64,000 nt of DNA from Hydrotalea sp. (lineage in GTDB: Bacteria > Bacteroidota > Bacteroidia > Chitinophagales > Chitinophagaceae): NCBI GenBank assembly GCA_022402565.1, contig JAKRSC010000024.1, forward strand, positions 294,042 to 358,041, read 5' to 3'. Positions 18,522 through 26,539 of the stretch are shown here, one piece after another. How positions within the stretch are numbered: position 1 is the first letter of the stretch; each line of letters starts with the position of its first letter. The notes beneath the pieces are model-generated. The model worked only from the letters and a program-made list of their open reading frames with translations, was not told where the DNA came from and searched no databases. A program made the position numbers and the translations under genes.

Positions 18522-19691
18522 TTATTCATTCAACATAGCTGTTGTACATATATTTTCCAAGAATAAAGCCAACTGATAGGGAGGCGAATAATAATGGAAC
18601 TTCCCAATACCCATGTAACCAAGACTGGACTTATATTTTGCAGGCAACATAGAACTCATATTAGCTATAAAGAAAACCATATTCTCTTGCTCTATACTTT
18701 TAAGCCAATTGCCTTGTAAGTCTTTAGAAGCAAGCATCTTTGAAGGAGCTAACCAATACAAAGCTGTTCCCAACATTGCACGATCGCTAATGAGCGAAGC
18801 TGATTCATAAGCACTTGAAAGTTCATCAATCACTTGATCTTTTATCTCAAGCAAAGGAGTATACTTTGTGTTTTTCAACAAACGTGCTACATGGTACAAA
18901 ATAACTGGTGCTCTGTTGTAATGAGGTGAAATGAAAGAAGGATTGGTTTGATGGTATTTTTTTTGAATAGCATCTACCACCATATAAGCAGTTGCTGAAT
19001 CAGATTTAGTCCATGTCAAATTAAATCGCTCAACAAAAAGCAATACATTCGACATAACACTGATATCGAAATCTACTGGCATTTTCTTTCCAAACCATGT
19101 TGAATAAGCCGGAAGTTGTTCGTACTCCGGAAAGGTATTTTTCACTTTACCATATCCACCATTTATAAAAGATTGCATGATAGCATGAATCTGCTGAGCA
19201 GAATCTTTTGAACCATTCAAAGCCAACCAACTCATCACTGTATCATCCATATCATCTGGTAAAGCGTGTGAACGATCCATTAAATTCATCCAGCCTGCGT
19301 TGGGAAAAACCTTTTTGGGATCATTACTCCAAAAATGAAAAGTAGGTCTTCCAGTACGATGACGAAAAATAGCAAATGCAGGCTTTGCCTTTTCTAACAT
19401 ACTTTGAATGATCTTCTTTTGATGAGGGGGCAAGGCTGACTGTACATCTTGAAGAGTAAAAAGCACCAATGCTGTAAAAAAAATATTCTCATCAGGCCTT
19501 TCCAAATAACTGTTCCAGGCATAACGCCTATAACTAGGGAAAAGACCAGCTCTGAAATAATCATTCCCATTTGATTGCCATGCAGCAATTCTTTGAAGAA
19601 TTGTATGCGTAACAATAGTATCTACCGTTTGATTTCGTGCAGACACTATCAAACTTCCACTCAATAAGAAACAAACAATCCACCATCGCAT
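18522..19691 (-). CDS. Exported protein of unknown function with a DxDDT motif
   Basis: 389 residues starting at the ATG giving MRWWIVCFLLSGSLIVSA, a signal peptide; the longer frame begins in the terminator of the upstream gene. The mature part is helical. It contains LPDDMDDTVMSWLAL (residues 144-158), in which Asp147-x-Asp149-Asp150-Thr151 has the form of the DxDDT acid motif of class II terpene cyclases, which use an alpha/alpha-toroid fold. Repeated aromatic/helical segments (FFTALVLFTL, DRAMLGTALYWLA, YYSPPYQLALFLEN) fit a toroid but no other cyclase motif such as QW repeats is evident. I do not recognise the family. It could equally be an uncharacterised exported alpha/alpha-barrel protein. 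Confidence 0.6.
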   Translation of the reverse strand: MRWWIVCFLLSGSLIVSARNQTVDTIVTHTILQRIAAWQSNGNDYFRAGLFPSYRRYAWNSYLERPDENIFFTALVLFTLQDVQSALPPHQKKIIQSMLEKAKPAFAIFRHRTGRPTFHFWSNDPKKVFPNAGWMNLMDRSHALPDDMDDTVMSWLALNGSKDSAQQIHAIMQSFINGGYGKVKNTFPEYEQLPAYSTWFGKKMPVDFDISVMSNVLLFVERFNLTWTKSDSATAYMVVDAIQKKYHQTNPSFISPHYNRAPVILYHVARLLKNTKYTPLLEIKDQVIDELSSAYESASLISDRAMLGTALYWLAPSKMLASKDLQGNWLKSIEQENMVFFIANMSSMLPAKYKSSLGYMGIGKFHYYSPPYQLALFLENICTTAMLNE

Positions 19692-19711
19692 GGCGTGAAA
19701 ATAAGCATAGA

Positions 19712-19736
19712 AAAAGAAAACCGCCCTCGGGCGGTT
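19712..19736 (-). terminator. Rho-independent terminator after the acyl-CoA dehydrogenase gene
   Basis: A GC-rich hairpin with 8-bp arms (AACCGCCC and GGGCGGTT, 19719-19736) and a 2-base apex is followed on the minus strand by a T-rich tail with one interruption. It lies 7 bases beyond the acyl-CoA dehydrogenase stop codon and separates that gene from the exported-protein gene downstream. Confidence 0.88.
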
Positions 19737-19742
19737 CATAAT

Positions 19743-20897
19743 TTATTTCAAAATACTTCTACTAATAACAATTCTTTGCACTTCGCTGGTACCCTCATAA
19801 ATCTGAGTAATCTTAGCATCACGCATCAAACGCTCAACATGGTATTCTTTTACAAATCCATATCCTCCATGCACCTGAACAGCTTCTGTGCTAATCCACA
19901 TAGCAGCCTCACTTGCGTATACTTTAGCCATAGAAGAACTCAATGTATAATCCAACCCATTGTCTTTTTCCCAAGCCGCCTTCAAGCAAAGTAATCTGGC
20001 AGCTTCAACTTTTGTAGCCATATCTGCTAGCTTAAAAGCAATTGCTTGATGATGCATGATTTCTTTACCAAACGCTTTGCGCTGCTTGCTATATGCAAGA
20101 GCCAACTCATAGGCACCACTTGCAATACCCAATGCTTGAGCTGCAATACCAATTCTTCCGCCAGTAAGTGTCTTCATCGCAAATGTGAAACCAAAACCAT
20201 CTGCCCCTATCCTATTTTGCTTAGGAACTTTTACATCAGTAAACATAATGGTATGTGTATCACTTCCACGAATACCCATTTTATTCTCTTTAGCTGCCAC
20301 AGTTACTCCAGGCCAATTTTTCTCAACAATAAATGCATTGATGCCTTTTGACCCCTTAGCCACATCTGTTTGAGCCATTACCAAATAAACAGAGGCTGAA
20401 GAACCATTTGTAATCCAGTTTTTGGTTCCATTTAACAAATAATAGTCGCCTTTGTCCTCAGCGGTTGTACGCTGACTGGTTGCATCGCTACCAGCTTCAG
20501 GCTCACTTAACAAGAAAGCACCTATATACAATTCACCATCCTTTCTTCCTTGAGCAAGTGGAGTTAAATATTGTTGCTTTTGCTCTTCACTACCATAAGT
20601 TTCCAGACCCCAGCAAACCAAGCTGTTGTTTACACTCATACTCACACTGGTACTCGCATCTACTTTGCTGATTTCTTCCATAGCCAATACATAGCTCACA
20701 GTATCCATACCACTACCGCCGTAAGCTGGATCTACCATCATTCCCATAAAGCCCAATTCAGCTAATTTCATGACTTGCTCCTTAGGGAACTGCTGTTTCT
20801 CATCGCGTTCAATGACACCAGGTAAACAATCTTGCTGAGCAAAATCGCGCGCAGCTTTCTGAATCATTAAGTGCTCTTCACTGAGTTGAAAATGCAT
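19743..20897 (-). CDS. Acyl-CoA dehydrogenase
   Basis: 384 residues, full length for the family. Seen are the FAD/substrate motif region LSEPEAGSDA (~130), GTKNWITNG (~152), the adenine-binding QVHGGYGFVKEY and the catalytic Glu in IYEGTSEVQR near residue 368. The position of that Glu fits the short/medium-chain group. It performs the first oxidation of beta-oxidation and needs an electron-transfer flavoprotein, not encoded here. A promoter with a palindrome in its spacer lies upstream (20918-20948) and a strong terminator downstream, so it is probably monocistronic. Confidence 0.93.
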   Translation of the reverse strand: MHFQLSEEHLMIQKAARDFAQQDCLPGVIERDEKQQFPKEQVMKLAELGFMGMMVDPAYGGSGMDTVSYVLAMEEISKVDASTSVSMSVNNSLVCWGLETYGSEEQKQQYLTPLAQGRKDGELYIGAFLLSEPEAGSDATSQRTTAEDKGDYYLLNGTKNWITNGSSASVYLVMAQTDVAKGSKGINAFIVEKNWPGVTVAAKENKMGIRGSDTHTIMFTDVKVPKQNRIGADGFGFTFAMKTLTGGRIGIAAQALGIASGAYELALAYSKQRKAFGKEIMHHQAIAFKLADMATKVEAARLLCLKAAWEKDNGLDYTLSSSMAKVYASEAAMWISTEAVQVHGGYGFVKEYHVERLMRDAKITQIYEGTSEVQRIVISRSILK

Positions 20898-20917
20898 GTT
20901 TTTACTTTTTAGCCCGG

Positions 20918-20948
20918 CAAATGTAAGCTAACAGTTGTTAGGTTCGAA
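20918..20948 (-). promoter_or_regulatory. Acyl-CoA dehydrogenase promoter with palindrome in the spacer
   Basis: On the minus strand TTCG (20948-20945, one mismatch to TTTG) and TACATTTG (20925-20918) are exactly 19 bases apart. Between them lies CTAACAGTTGTTAG (20928-20941), an inverted repeat with 6-bp arms around GT, a plausible operator for a fatty-acid-responsive or other repressor. The start codon follows the -7 box after 20 bases. Confidence 0.65.
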
Positions 20949-20997
20949 AAACTGTGAAGAATTTTTATTCAAATGGCTTGCAGAATTAACAACAAGC

Positions 20998-22059
20998 CTA
21001 CATCCTATAAGTAATAGCATTGATATTCATGCCAGCGCCTACGGAAGCAAACATAACTAAATCACCAGTTTGAAGGCTGTGGTCTGCAATTTTTCCTTTT
21101 CGAACCAAATCAAACAAAGTAGGGATGGTTGCTACGGAGCTATTTCCCAATAAATGGATACTCATAGGCATAATATGCATGGGCGCAGGAATACCATACA
21201 ATTTGTACATGACTTTAATAAAACCCTCGTCCATTTTTTCATTTGCCTGATGCAAGAACACTTTTTTTAAAGAATGAATAGATTCGCCACTAGCATCTAA
21301 ACAAGATTTCATTGCAGCCGGTACATATCGCATTGCATATTCGTATACTTTCCGCCCTTTCATCTTAATATACCTTACCCTAGGATCTGAATCTGGGAAA
21401 TAAGATTTTCCCATGTTTAAATAATCAACTTCTTCATTACAATGTGCCATGACACTGGTTGACAAAATACCCTGCTCCACTCCTTCCTTCGCTTCTACAA
21501 TACAAGCACCTGCTCCATCAGAGAATATCATTGAATCGCGGTCGTACACATCTATTACCCTACTTAAAGTTTCGGTACCTATGACCAAACAGCATTTGGC
21601 AATTCCGGCTTTGATATATGCATCGGCCTGAATTACACCTTGAAGCCAACCTGGACAACCAAAAAGAATATCGTAAGGTATGCAAGCTGGATTTTGAATG
21701 CCTAATGCATGTTTCACCCTCGAAGCCAATGCTGGTAGTACATCAGTTTGTATGGTATGCTTTACTACATTCCCAAAATTGTGAGCTACAATTATTTGAT
21801 CAATATTTTCAGGATCAATACCTGCATTTGCAATAGCTTCTTGCGCAGCAATAACTGCCATATCAGAAGCATTTAAATCCTTTCTTGCATACCTACGCTC
21901 CGCAATGCCAGTAATTGCCTTAAACTTCTCAACAACTTCATCCGATGGCGTGGCAATGGGTTTATGGTGCTCATCATAAAATTGATTTACAGCGAAATCT
22001 CTATTGGTTACTACTACTTCAGGAATATAAGAACCTGTTCCAGTTATAACTGTTCTCAT
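20998..22059 (-). CDS. FabH-like 3-oxoacyl-ACP synthase III family protein
   Basis: 353 residues from the Met giving MRTVITGTGSYIPE; an alternative ATG lies three codons upstream at 22068. The ketosynthase III triad is present: Cys135 (FGCPGWLQG), His270 (HQANEKM) and Asn306 (LLGNSSVAT). The His motif is followed by an extended tail ending VGAGMNINAITYRM. Sequences of this subgroup condense acyl-CoA with malonyl-ACP or act in head-group/lipid pathways; it is not clearly the housekeeping FabH. It could supply the acyl chains that the neighbouring dehydrogenase later oxidises, but there is no direct evidence for that. Confidence 0.85.
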   Translation of the reverse strand: MRTVITGTGSYIPEVVVTNRDFAVNQFYDEHHKPIATPSDEVVEKFKAITGIAERRYARKDLNASDMAVIAAQEAIANAGIDPENIDQIIVAHNFGNVVKHTIQTDVLPALASRVKHALGIQNPACIPYDILFGCPGWLQGVIQADAYIKAGIAKCCLVIGTETLSRVIDVYDRDSMIFSDGAGACIVEAKEGVEQGILSTSVMAHCNEEVDYLNMGKSYFPDSDPRVRYIKMKGRKVYEYAMRYVPAAMKSCLDASGESIHSLKKVFLHQANEKMDEGFIKVMYKLYGIPAPMHIMPMSIHLLGNSSVATIPTLFDLVRKGKIADHSLQTGDLVMFASVGAGMNINAITYRM

Positions 22060-22182
22060 TGCTTGCATCTTCAATAATTGAGTAAGCAAGTTAACACATA
22101 AATGCTGAAATCAAACATGACCGACTGATAATCAATAACTAACAAGTGTTTGTTTATTTCTATGAAGGCATGCAACCTTTGC

Positions 22183-22190
22183 TATATTTG
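22183..22190 (+). promoter_or_regulatory. -7 box adjacent to the HD-protein start codon
   Basis: TATATTTG matches TAnnTTTG and ends 4 bases before the ATG at 22195. A TTTC (22157-22160) lies 22 bases upstream as a weak -33. The position argues against the longer frame that begins at 22150, because that start would precede the promoter. Confidence 0.5.
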
Positions 22191-22194
22191 CTAC

Positions 22195-22797
22195 ATGTCG
22201 CTATTATTACATAAAACAGAATTTGGTAATACCTCTAATGCTGGTCGTATTTGGACTAAAGAGGAGTGTAATACTTTGCTGGTGGAATGGGTACAGAACC
22301 CTAAACTTCGTCAACATATGGATCAGGTTGGACATTTAATGGAGCAATGGGCTGTTAAAAGAGAAGGCTTGGATAAAACAACTGCCAACGCCTGGTACAT
22401 GGCTGGTGTTTTACATGATGCGGACTGGGACCAATGGCCAGATCAACACTGTAAAAAAATTATTGAGTATTTAGAAGCTCAAGAAATTGACCCAACCGTT
22501 ATTCGTGCCATAGCTTCGCATGGACCTCGACATTTTGGAGTAGTACCTGAAACAAGGATGGATCAAATGCTGTATGCGTTGGATGAACTTAGTGGGCTCA
22601 TTCACGCTTATTCATTACTACGTCCACAAGGATATGAAGGCATGGAAGTTTCTGGTGTAAAGAAGAGACTTAAAGAAAAAACATTTGCGGCAAATGTATC
22701 ACGCGAAGAAATAGATGAAGCTTGTACAATAGCGAATGTTACTAAAGAGGAACTGATTCAGTTTGTTATTCAAGAATTAAGTAATCTACATAAATAA
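22195..22797 (+). CDS. HD-domain protein (predicted phosphohydrolase-like)
   Basis: 200 residues from the ATG giving MSLLLHKTEFGN; the -7 box just upstream excludes the longer version. An HD signature is visible in MAGVLHDADWDQWPDQH, with a further His in ASHGPRHFG and an Asp in YALDELSGLI, the order expected for an HD metal site. Many Bacteroidota carry such HDIG-type small proteins of unknown substrate. The C-terminal helices (KRLKEKTFAANVSREEIDEAC) resemble those of similar hydrolases. Nucleotide or phosphate-ester hydrolysis is likely but unproven. It is transcribed alone, followed by the M24 peptidase gene on the same strand. Confidence 0.75.
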   Translation: MSLLLHKTEFGNTSNAGRIWTKEECNTLLVEWVQNPKLRQHMDQVGHLMEQWAVKREGLDKTTANAWYMAGVLHDADWDQWPDQHCKKIIEYLEAQEIDPTVIRAIASHGPRHFGVVPETRMDQMLYALDELSGLIHAYSLLRPQGYEGMEVSGVKKRLKEKTFAANVSREEIDEACTIANVTKEELIQFVIQELSNLHK

Positions 22798-22857
22798 AAT
22801 TGACTCTTCATAACTTACCCTTCCCAATACAATACATAATTATAAAATAACCTCAAT

Positions 22858-24195
22858 ATGCGACCGTTACTTTTTGCCCTCATTCTTTTTTTAGGTTTTA
22901 TATCACAAGCACAACATATCCTTCCTCTTCGCGATCAAGCACGTGTTATTGATGAAATAACTGGTGAAAGACTTGAACAGGTGCTTCCCAATCTTATGAA
23001 AAGAGAGAATATCCAAATGTGGGTATTAGTTTGTCGCGAGTACAATGAAGATCCAGTTATTAAAACAATGCTACCAGCTAGTTGGCTTTCTGCAAGAAGA
23101 AGAACCATCTTAGTTTTTTACTATAACCCAACAACTGGGGAATATAAAAAATATGCAGTGGCTCGATACAATGTTGGAAAGCATATTCTTTCAGCTTGGA
23201 ATCCTGAAGAAGAACCCAATCAATGGAAAGCGCTGACAAAAATTATTGAAAAACATCAACCTAATCAAATTGCAATTAACTATTCTTCAAATTATGGCCA
23301 TGCCGATGGACTGAGCCTAACGGACTATAGAGAATTATTAGAACATCTTCCTAAACCTCTACAATCTAAGTTGGTAAGTGGCGAGAAACTATCAGTAGGA
23401 TGGTTGGAAACAAGAACTGAGAAAGAACTTCAATACTATACCCAACTTGTACATATTACTCATCAAATCATTCGTGAAGGATTTTCTGAGCAAGTCATTA
23501 TACCAGGAATAACTACCACAGATGATATGGTGTGGTGGTTTAGAGAAAAAATAAGAGGACTAGGATTGGAAACATGGTTTCAGCCTAGTGTGGCTGTACA
23601 AAGAAGAGACAATAGCAACCAAGAACAAGAACGAAGTTTTGCAAATCGTCCGAAAGAAGAAGTTATACAGCGTGGCGATTTAATACATGTAGATATTGGC
23701 ATACAATATTTAAGATTGAATACGGATATCCAACAACATGCATATTTATTGCTTCCAGGAGAAAAAGAAGCACCTACTGAATTACAAAATGCCTTCCGGG
23801 TTTCAAATAGATTGCAAGACATTTTAACCCAGCAGTTTGCTGTAGGTGTTACTGGAAATCAAATACTTCGTAACGCATTGGAACAAGCCAAAAAAGAAGG
23901 AATAACAGCAAGTATCTATTCTCATCCATTGGGAATGCATGGACATGCCGCTGGTCCAACCATTGGTTTATGGGACCAACAAGGTGGCGTTCTAGGAAGT
24001 GGCGACTATCCAGTGTATCCTAATACCGCCTATTCTATTGAATTGAACACAAGTTCTTTTCTGCCTTCGTGGAAAAAGCAAGTGCGTATTATGTTAGAAG
24101 AAGATGGATTTTTTGATGGAAAAACTTTTCATTATTTAGGCGGAAGACAAAAAAAACTTTGGACTATACCCGCCCTACCGAAAGAATTAGAATAA
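22858..24195 (+). CDS. Exported M24-family aminopeptidase (Xaa-Pro type)
   Basis: 445 residues with a signal peptide (MRPLLFALILFLGFISQAQ). An N-terminal creatinase-like domain (~30-200) is followed by the pita-bread metallopeptidase domain. The metal ligands are visible: Asp in HVDIGIQ, Asp in LNTDIQQ, His in HPLGMHGH, Glu in SIELNT and Glu in MLEEDG. Such enzymes remove N-terminal residues before proline or cleave related imido bonds; substrate preference is uncertain. The next gene, a methyltransferase, begins 1 base after the stop, so the two form an operon. Confidence 0.88.
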   Translation: MRPLLFALILFLGFISQAQHILPLRDQARVIDEITGERLEQVLPNLMKRENIQMWVLVCREYNEDPVIKTMLPASWLSARRRTILVFYYNPTTGEYKKYAVARYNVGKHILSAWNPEEEPNQWKALTKIIEKHQPNQIAINYSSNYGHADGLSLTDYRELLEHLPKPLQSKLVSGEKLSVGWLETRTEKELQYYTQLVHITHQIIREGFSEQVIIPGITTTDDMVWWFREKIRGLGLETWFQPSVAVQRRDNSNQEQERSFANRPKEEVIQRGDLIHVDIGIQYLRLNTDIQQHAYLLLPGEKEAPTELQNAFRVSNRLQDILTQQFAVGVTGNQILRNALEQAKKEGITASIYSHPLGMHGHAAGPTIGLWDQQGGVLGSGDYPVYPNTAYSIELNTSSFLPSWKKQVRIMLEEDGFFDGKTFHYLGGRQKKLWTIPALPKELE

Positions 24196-24196
24196 T

Positions 24197-24787
24197 ATGG
24201 AACAACAATTGAACGATACCTACTGGTCGATCAGATATCAAAAGCAACAAACAGGTTGGGATATTGGTGGTCCTAGTCAACCACTCAAAGAATATATTCA
24301 ACAATATACCAACAAAGAAGCACGCATACTTATTCCTGGTTGCGGCAATGCTTATGAAGCAAAACTTTTTATTGAGGAAGGTTTTCAAAATATAACCCTC
24401 ATAGACATTTCTAAGGTATTAGTTGAAGAGCTTCAAGAACAACTGGCAGCTTTTTATAATCAGGTTCAAATCATTCATGGCGACTTTTTTGACCACTCAG
24501 GGGAATATGATTTAATCATTGAACAAACATTTTTTTGTGCTATTGACCCAGTATTTAGAGAAAAATATGCACAAAAAATGCATGAACTATTAGCTGTAAA
24601 TGGAAAGCTGGTAGGCGTTTTGTTCAATAGATACTTTGAAGGCGGACCTCCATTTGGCGGAACAAAAGAAGAATATATTTCTACCTTCTCACGTCAATTT
24701 GAAATAAAAACAATGGAAACCTGCTATAATTCCATCAAGCCAAGAGAAAATACAGAGTTATTCATAAATCTCTCGCCTAAAAAGTGA
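24197..24787 (+). CDS. TPMT-family SAM-dependent methyltransferase
   Basis: 196 residues with a class I methyltransferase fold. It opens with YWSIRYQKQQTGWDIGGPSQPL, typical of the thiopurine/halide methyltransferase (TPMT) superfamily, then motif I ILIPGCGNAYEA and the acidic ILIDIS-type loop (TLIDISKVLVEEL), and QTFFCAIDPVFREKY. In bacteria these enzymes methylate thiols, selenium or tellurium compounds or halides; the substrate here is unknown. It is coupled to the M24 peptidase gene by a 1-base gap and converges on bshB1. Confidence 0.82.
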   Translation: MEQQLNDTYWSIRYQKQQTGWDIGGPSQPLKEYIQQYTNKEARILIPGCGNAYEAKLFIEEGFQNITLIDISKVLVEELQEQLAAFYNQVQIIHGDFFDHSGEYDLIIEQTFFCAIDPVFREKYAQKMHELLAVNGKLVGVLFNRYFEGGPPFGGTKEEYISTFSRQFEIKTMETCYNSIKPRENTELFINLSPKK

Positions 24788-24788
24788 A

Positions 24789-25529
24789 TTAAGTGGGAAA
24801 TTGAATAAAGGCATCCATGCTCTTTACGCCCAGCCACTTAGTTGAAATGAATCCTTCTGCATATTGCACACCAATTCTTTTCCCGAATGACAATGCTCTT
24901 GACTTAACAACTTCTAAAAAAGCAGGTGAAGAAATATAAGTATTGGGTTCATTTAATGCAGGATTATGAAACTGAGTAGCGTAAGCCAGAATAGACTCCA
25001 TTTTTTTATCAAAATGAGCACTAATATCAATAACAAAAGATGGCTCTAAAAAACGATCTTGTATGTAATGAAATACATAAGATGGTCGAAAAGCTTCTTG
25101 TTCATTCCCATTAGAATCTATGGTAATAATTTTTCTGAGTCCCGATAAAAAACAAGCATCCGAAATTAATTGAGCACTCCTACCATGATCAGGATGTCTA
25201 TCTTCAAGAGCATTTGCTAAAACAATAGACGGACGAAACCTGCGTATCACCTCAATCAATTGACGCTGATGCGCTTCATCATTTTTAAAAAATCCATCTG
25301 CCATGCCTAAGTTTTCTCGAACATGTACACCTAAAATTTTAGCCGCCAAAGCAGATTCTTCAGCTCTAGTTTCCGCAGTACCTCTTGTTCCCAATTCTCC
25401 ACGAGTCAAATCAATGATACCTACTTTCTTACCTTCAGCAATTGCCTGCAACAAAGCTCCAGCACATCCGAGTTCAACATCATCGGGATGAACGCCAATG
25501 GCAAGTATATCTAGTTGTTCTGTTATCAT
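24789..25529 (-). CDS. bshB1: Bacillithiol biosynthesis deacetylase BshB1
   Basis: 246 residues of the PIG-L/LmbE deacetylase family. Zinc ligands lie in AIGVHPDDVELG (HPDD) and DRHPDHGRSAQL (HPDH), and the motif TRGELGTRGTAETRAEE is characteristic of BshB1. The enzyme removes the acetyl group from GlcNAc-malate to give GlcN-malate in bacillithiol synthesis. BshA and BshC are not in the window. A -7-like CATCTTTG (25541-25534, one mismatch) ends 4 bases before the ATG, wedged against the L31 terminator at 25544. A bacilliredoxin (32362) and a YfiT-type transferase (60263) elsewhere in the window use the same thiol. Confidence 0.9.
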   Translation of the reverse strand: MITEQLDILAIGVHPDDVELGCAGALLQAIAEGKKVGIIDLTRGELGTRGTAETRAEESALAAKILGVHVRENLGMADGFFKNDEAHQRQLIEVIRRFRPSIVLANALEDRHPDHGRSAQLISDACFLSGLRKIITIDSNGNEQEAFRPSYVFHYIQDRFLEPSFVIDISAHFDKKMESILAYATQFHNPALNEPNTYISSPAFLEVVKSRALSFGKRIGVQYAEGFISTKWLGVKSMDAFIQFPT

Positions 25530-25543
25530 AGTGCAAAGATGAA

Positions 25544-25571
25544 TAAAAAAATCCCGCTACCAGAGCGGGAT
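25544..25571 (-). terminator. Rho-independent terminator after the L31 gene
   Basis: Hairpin arms TCCCGCT (25552-25558) and AGCGGGA (25564-25570), loop of 5, followed on the minus strand by a run of seven T (25551-25545). It lies 9 bases past the L31 stop codon and directly abuts the presumed bshB1 promoter. Confidence 0.88.
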
Positions 25572-25579
25572 AAAAATGC

Positions 25580-25831
25580 TTACTTTTTCTTTTCGTAACG
25601 CTTCTTGAACTTATCAATTCTACCAGCAGTATCAACCAACACATTCTTACCAGTGTAGAAAGGGTGTGAAGTGTTAGAGATTTCCAACTTAATCAATGGA
25701 TATTCGTTGCCGTCTTCCCACTGAATAGTTTCTTTGGTTGCGCAAGTAGAACGACTTAAAAAGCTGAAGCCGTTACTCATGTCTTTGAAAACTACAAAAC
25801 GATAGCTTTCTGGATGGATACCTTGTTTCAT
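25580..25831 (-). CDS. rpmE2: 50S ribosomal protein L31, type B
   Basis: 83 residues, start at the Met of [15 protein letters not shown]; the longer frame would begin in the promoter leader. Type B features are the length, the absence of the zinc-ribbon CxxC pairs (a single Cys in RSTCATKE) and the C-terminal [24 protein letters not shown]. The zinc-free form usually substitutes for the zinc form under zinc limitation where both exist; in many Bacteroidota it is the only L31. It has its own promoter and a 57-base leader with a hairpin, and a terminator behind it. Confidence 0.95.
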   Translation of the reverse strand: MKQGIHPESYRFVVFKDMSNGFSFLSRSTCATKETIQWEDGNEYPLIKLEISNTSHPFYTGKNVLVDTAGRIDKFKKRYEKKK

Positions 25832-25849
25832 TTTTTTTGATTTAAGGTT

Positions 25850-25926
25850 GCACGGATTTTGCCGTACAGTTGAATAATTACCCCTAAGGGAGTGCAAAAT
25901 TAATACAAAGACTGTATGTATCCAAA
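25850..25926 (-). promoter_or_regulatory. rpmE2 promoter and leader hairpin
   Basis: On the minus strand a TTTG (25926-25923) and a TAATTTTG (25902-25895) are 20 bases apart, a near-consensus promoter. The transcript leader would carry a hairpin with 6-bp arms (25862-25867 pairing with 25850-25855, one G-T pair, loop of 6) about 19 bases ahead of the start codon. The hairpin might be a site of translational control, as in other ribosomal-protein leaders; that is inference. Confidence 0.7.
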
Positions 25927-25967
25927 GAGATTTTATTCCTCAATACTTAGCTTTAATACATTGAAAA

Positions 25968-26459
25968 TCAGCTCTTCATATTAACAAATTGCAATGGCAC
26001 TTTTAAATCAGAGCCATTCAGCATGGCAATAACTGCTTGCAAATCGTCAATTTTTTTCCCAGTAACCCGAATAATATCATCCATAATTGCAGGTTGTACC
26101 TTCAGTCCTGAGTCTTTAATAAGCTTAACTATCTTTTTAGCTTCCTCCTGCTTTAGTCCATTGGTAACTGGAATTTCCTTTTTGATCATTTTACCACTTG
26201 GATAAGCATCTTTTTCAAAGTTGAAAGCATTACCATCAATACCTTGCTTCATAGCACGACTAATGAGTACATCTATCAACTGTTTCATTTTCATTTCACT
26301 TTCAACCTCCAATCGAACAATAAAGTCCTTTTTATTTAATTCAATTTCAACTGGACTGTCCTTAAAATCGAAGCGATTGGCTATTTCTTTTTTTACTGTA
26401 TTGATTGCATTATCGAGGGTTTGCAAATCAACTTTACTAGTAATATCAAATGAAGGCAT
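25968..26459 (-). CDS. yajQ: YajQ-family nucleotide-binding protein (UPF0234)
   Basis: 163 residues, the standard length. MPSFDITSKVDLQTLDNAINTVKKEIANRFDF and the tail VTGKKIDDLQAVIAMLNGSDLKVPLQFVNM match the family. YajQ-type proteins have two ferredoxin-like domains; some bind cyclic di-GMP and modulate transcription factors, others bind nucleic acids. The role here is not determined. A TATCTTTG box (26483-26476) lies 16 bases before the ATG, inside the tail of the receptor-gene terminator, so the promoter and terminator share bases. Confidence 0.93.
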   Translation of the reverse strand: MPSFDITSKVDLQTLDNAINTVKKEIANRFDFKDSPVEIELNKKDFIVRLEVESEMKMKQLIDVLISRAMKQGIDGNAFNFEKDAYPSGKMIKKEIPVTNGLKQEEAKKIVKLIKDSGLKVQPAIMDDIIRVTGKKIDDLQAVIAMLNGSDLKVPLQFVNMKS

Positions 26460-26475
26460 ACGATTGAGATTTTTA

Positions 26476-26483
26476 CAAAGATA
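26476..26483 (-). promoter_or_regulatory. yajQ -7 box overlapping a terminator tail
   Basis: TATCTTTG on the minus strand matches TAnnTTTG and precedes the yajQ ATG by 16 bases. Its upstream end overlaps the T-rich tail of the receptor terminator (26481-26511), so the hairpin occupies the place of the -33 region. Confidence 0.5.
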
Positions 26484-26511
26484 AAAAGAAAGCCCTGGTA
26501 GAAACCAGGGC
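26481..26511 (-). terminator. Rho-independent terminator after the outer-membrane receptor gene
   Basis: Perfect 8-bp hairpin GCCCTGGT/ACCAGGGC (26492-26499 and 26504-26511) with a 4-base loop, followed on the minus strand by TTTCTTTTT. It lies 28 bases beyond the receptor stop codon. Confidence 0.88.
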
Positions 26512-26539
26512 CGTATGCTTGCACATGAGAAATAAATAT

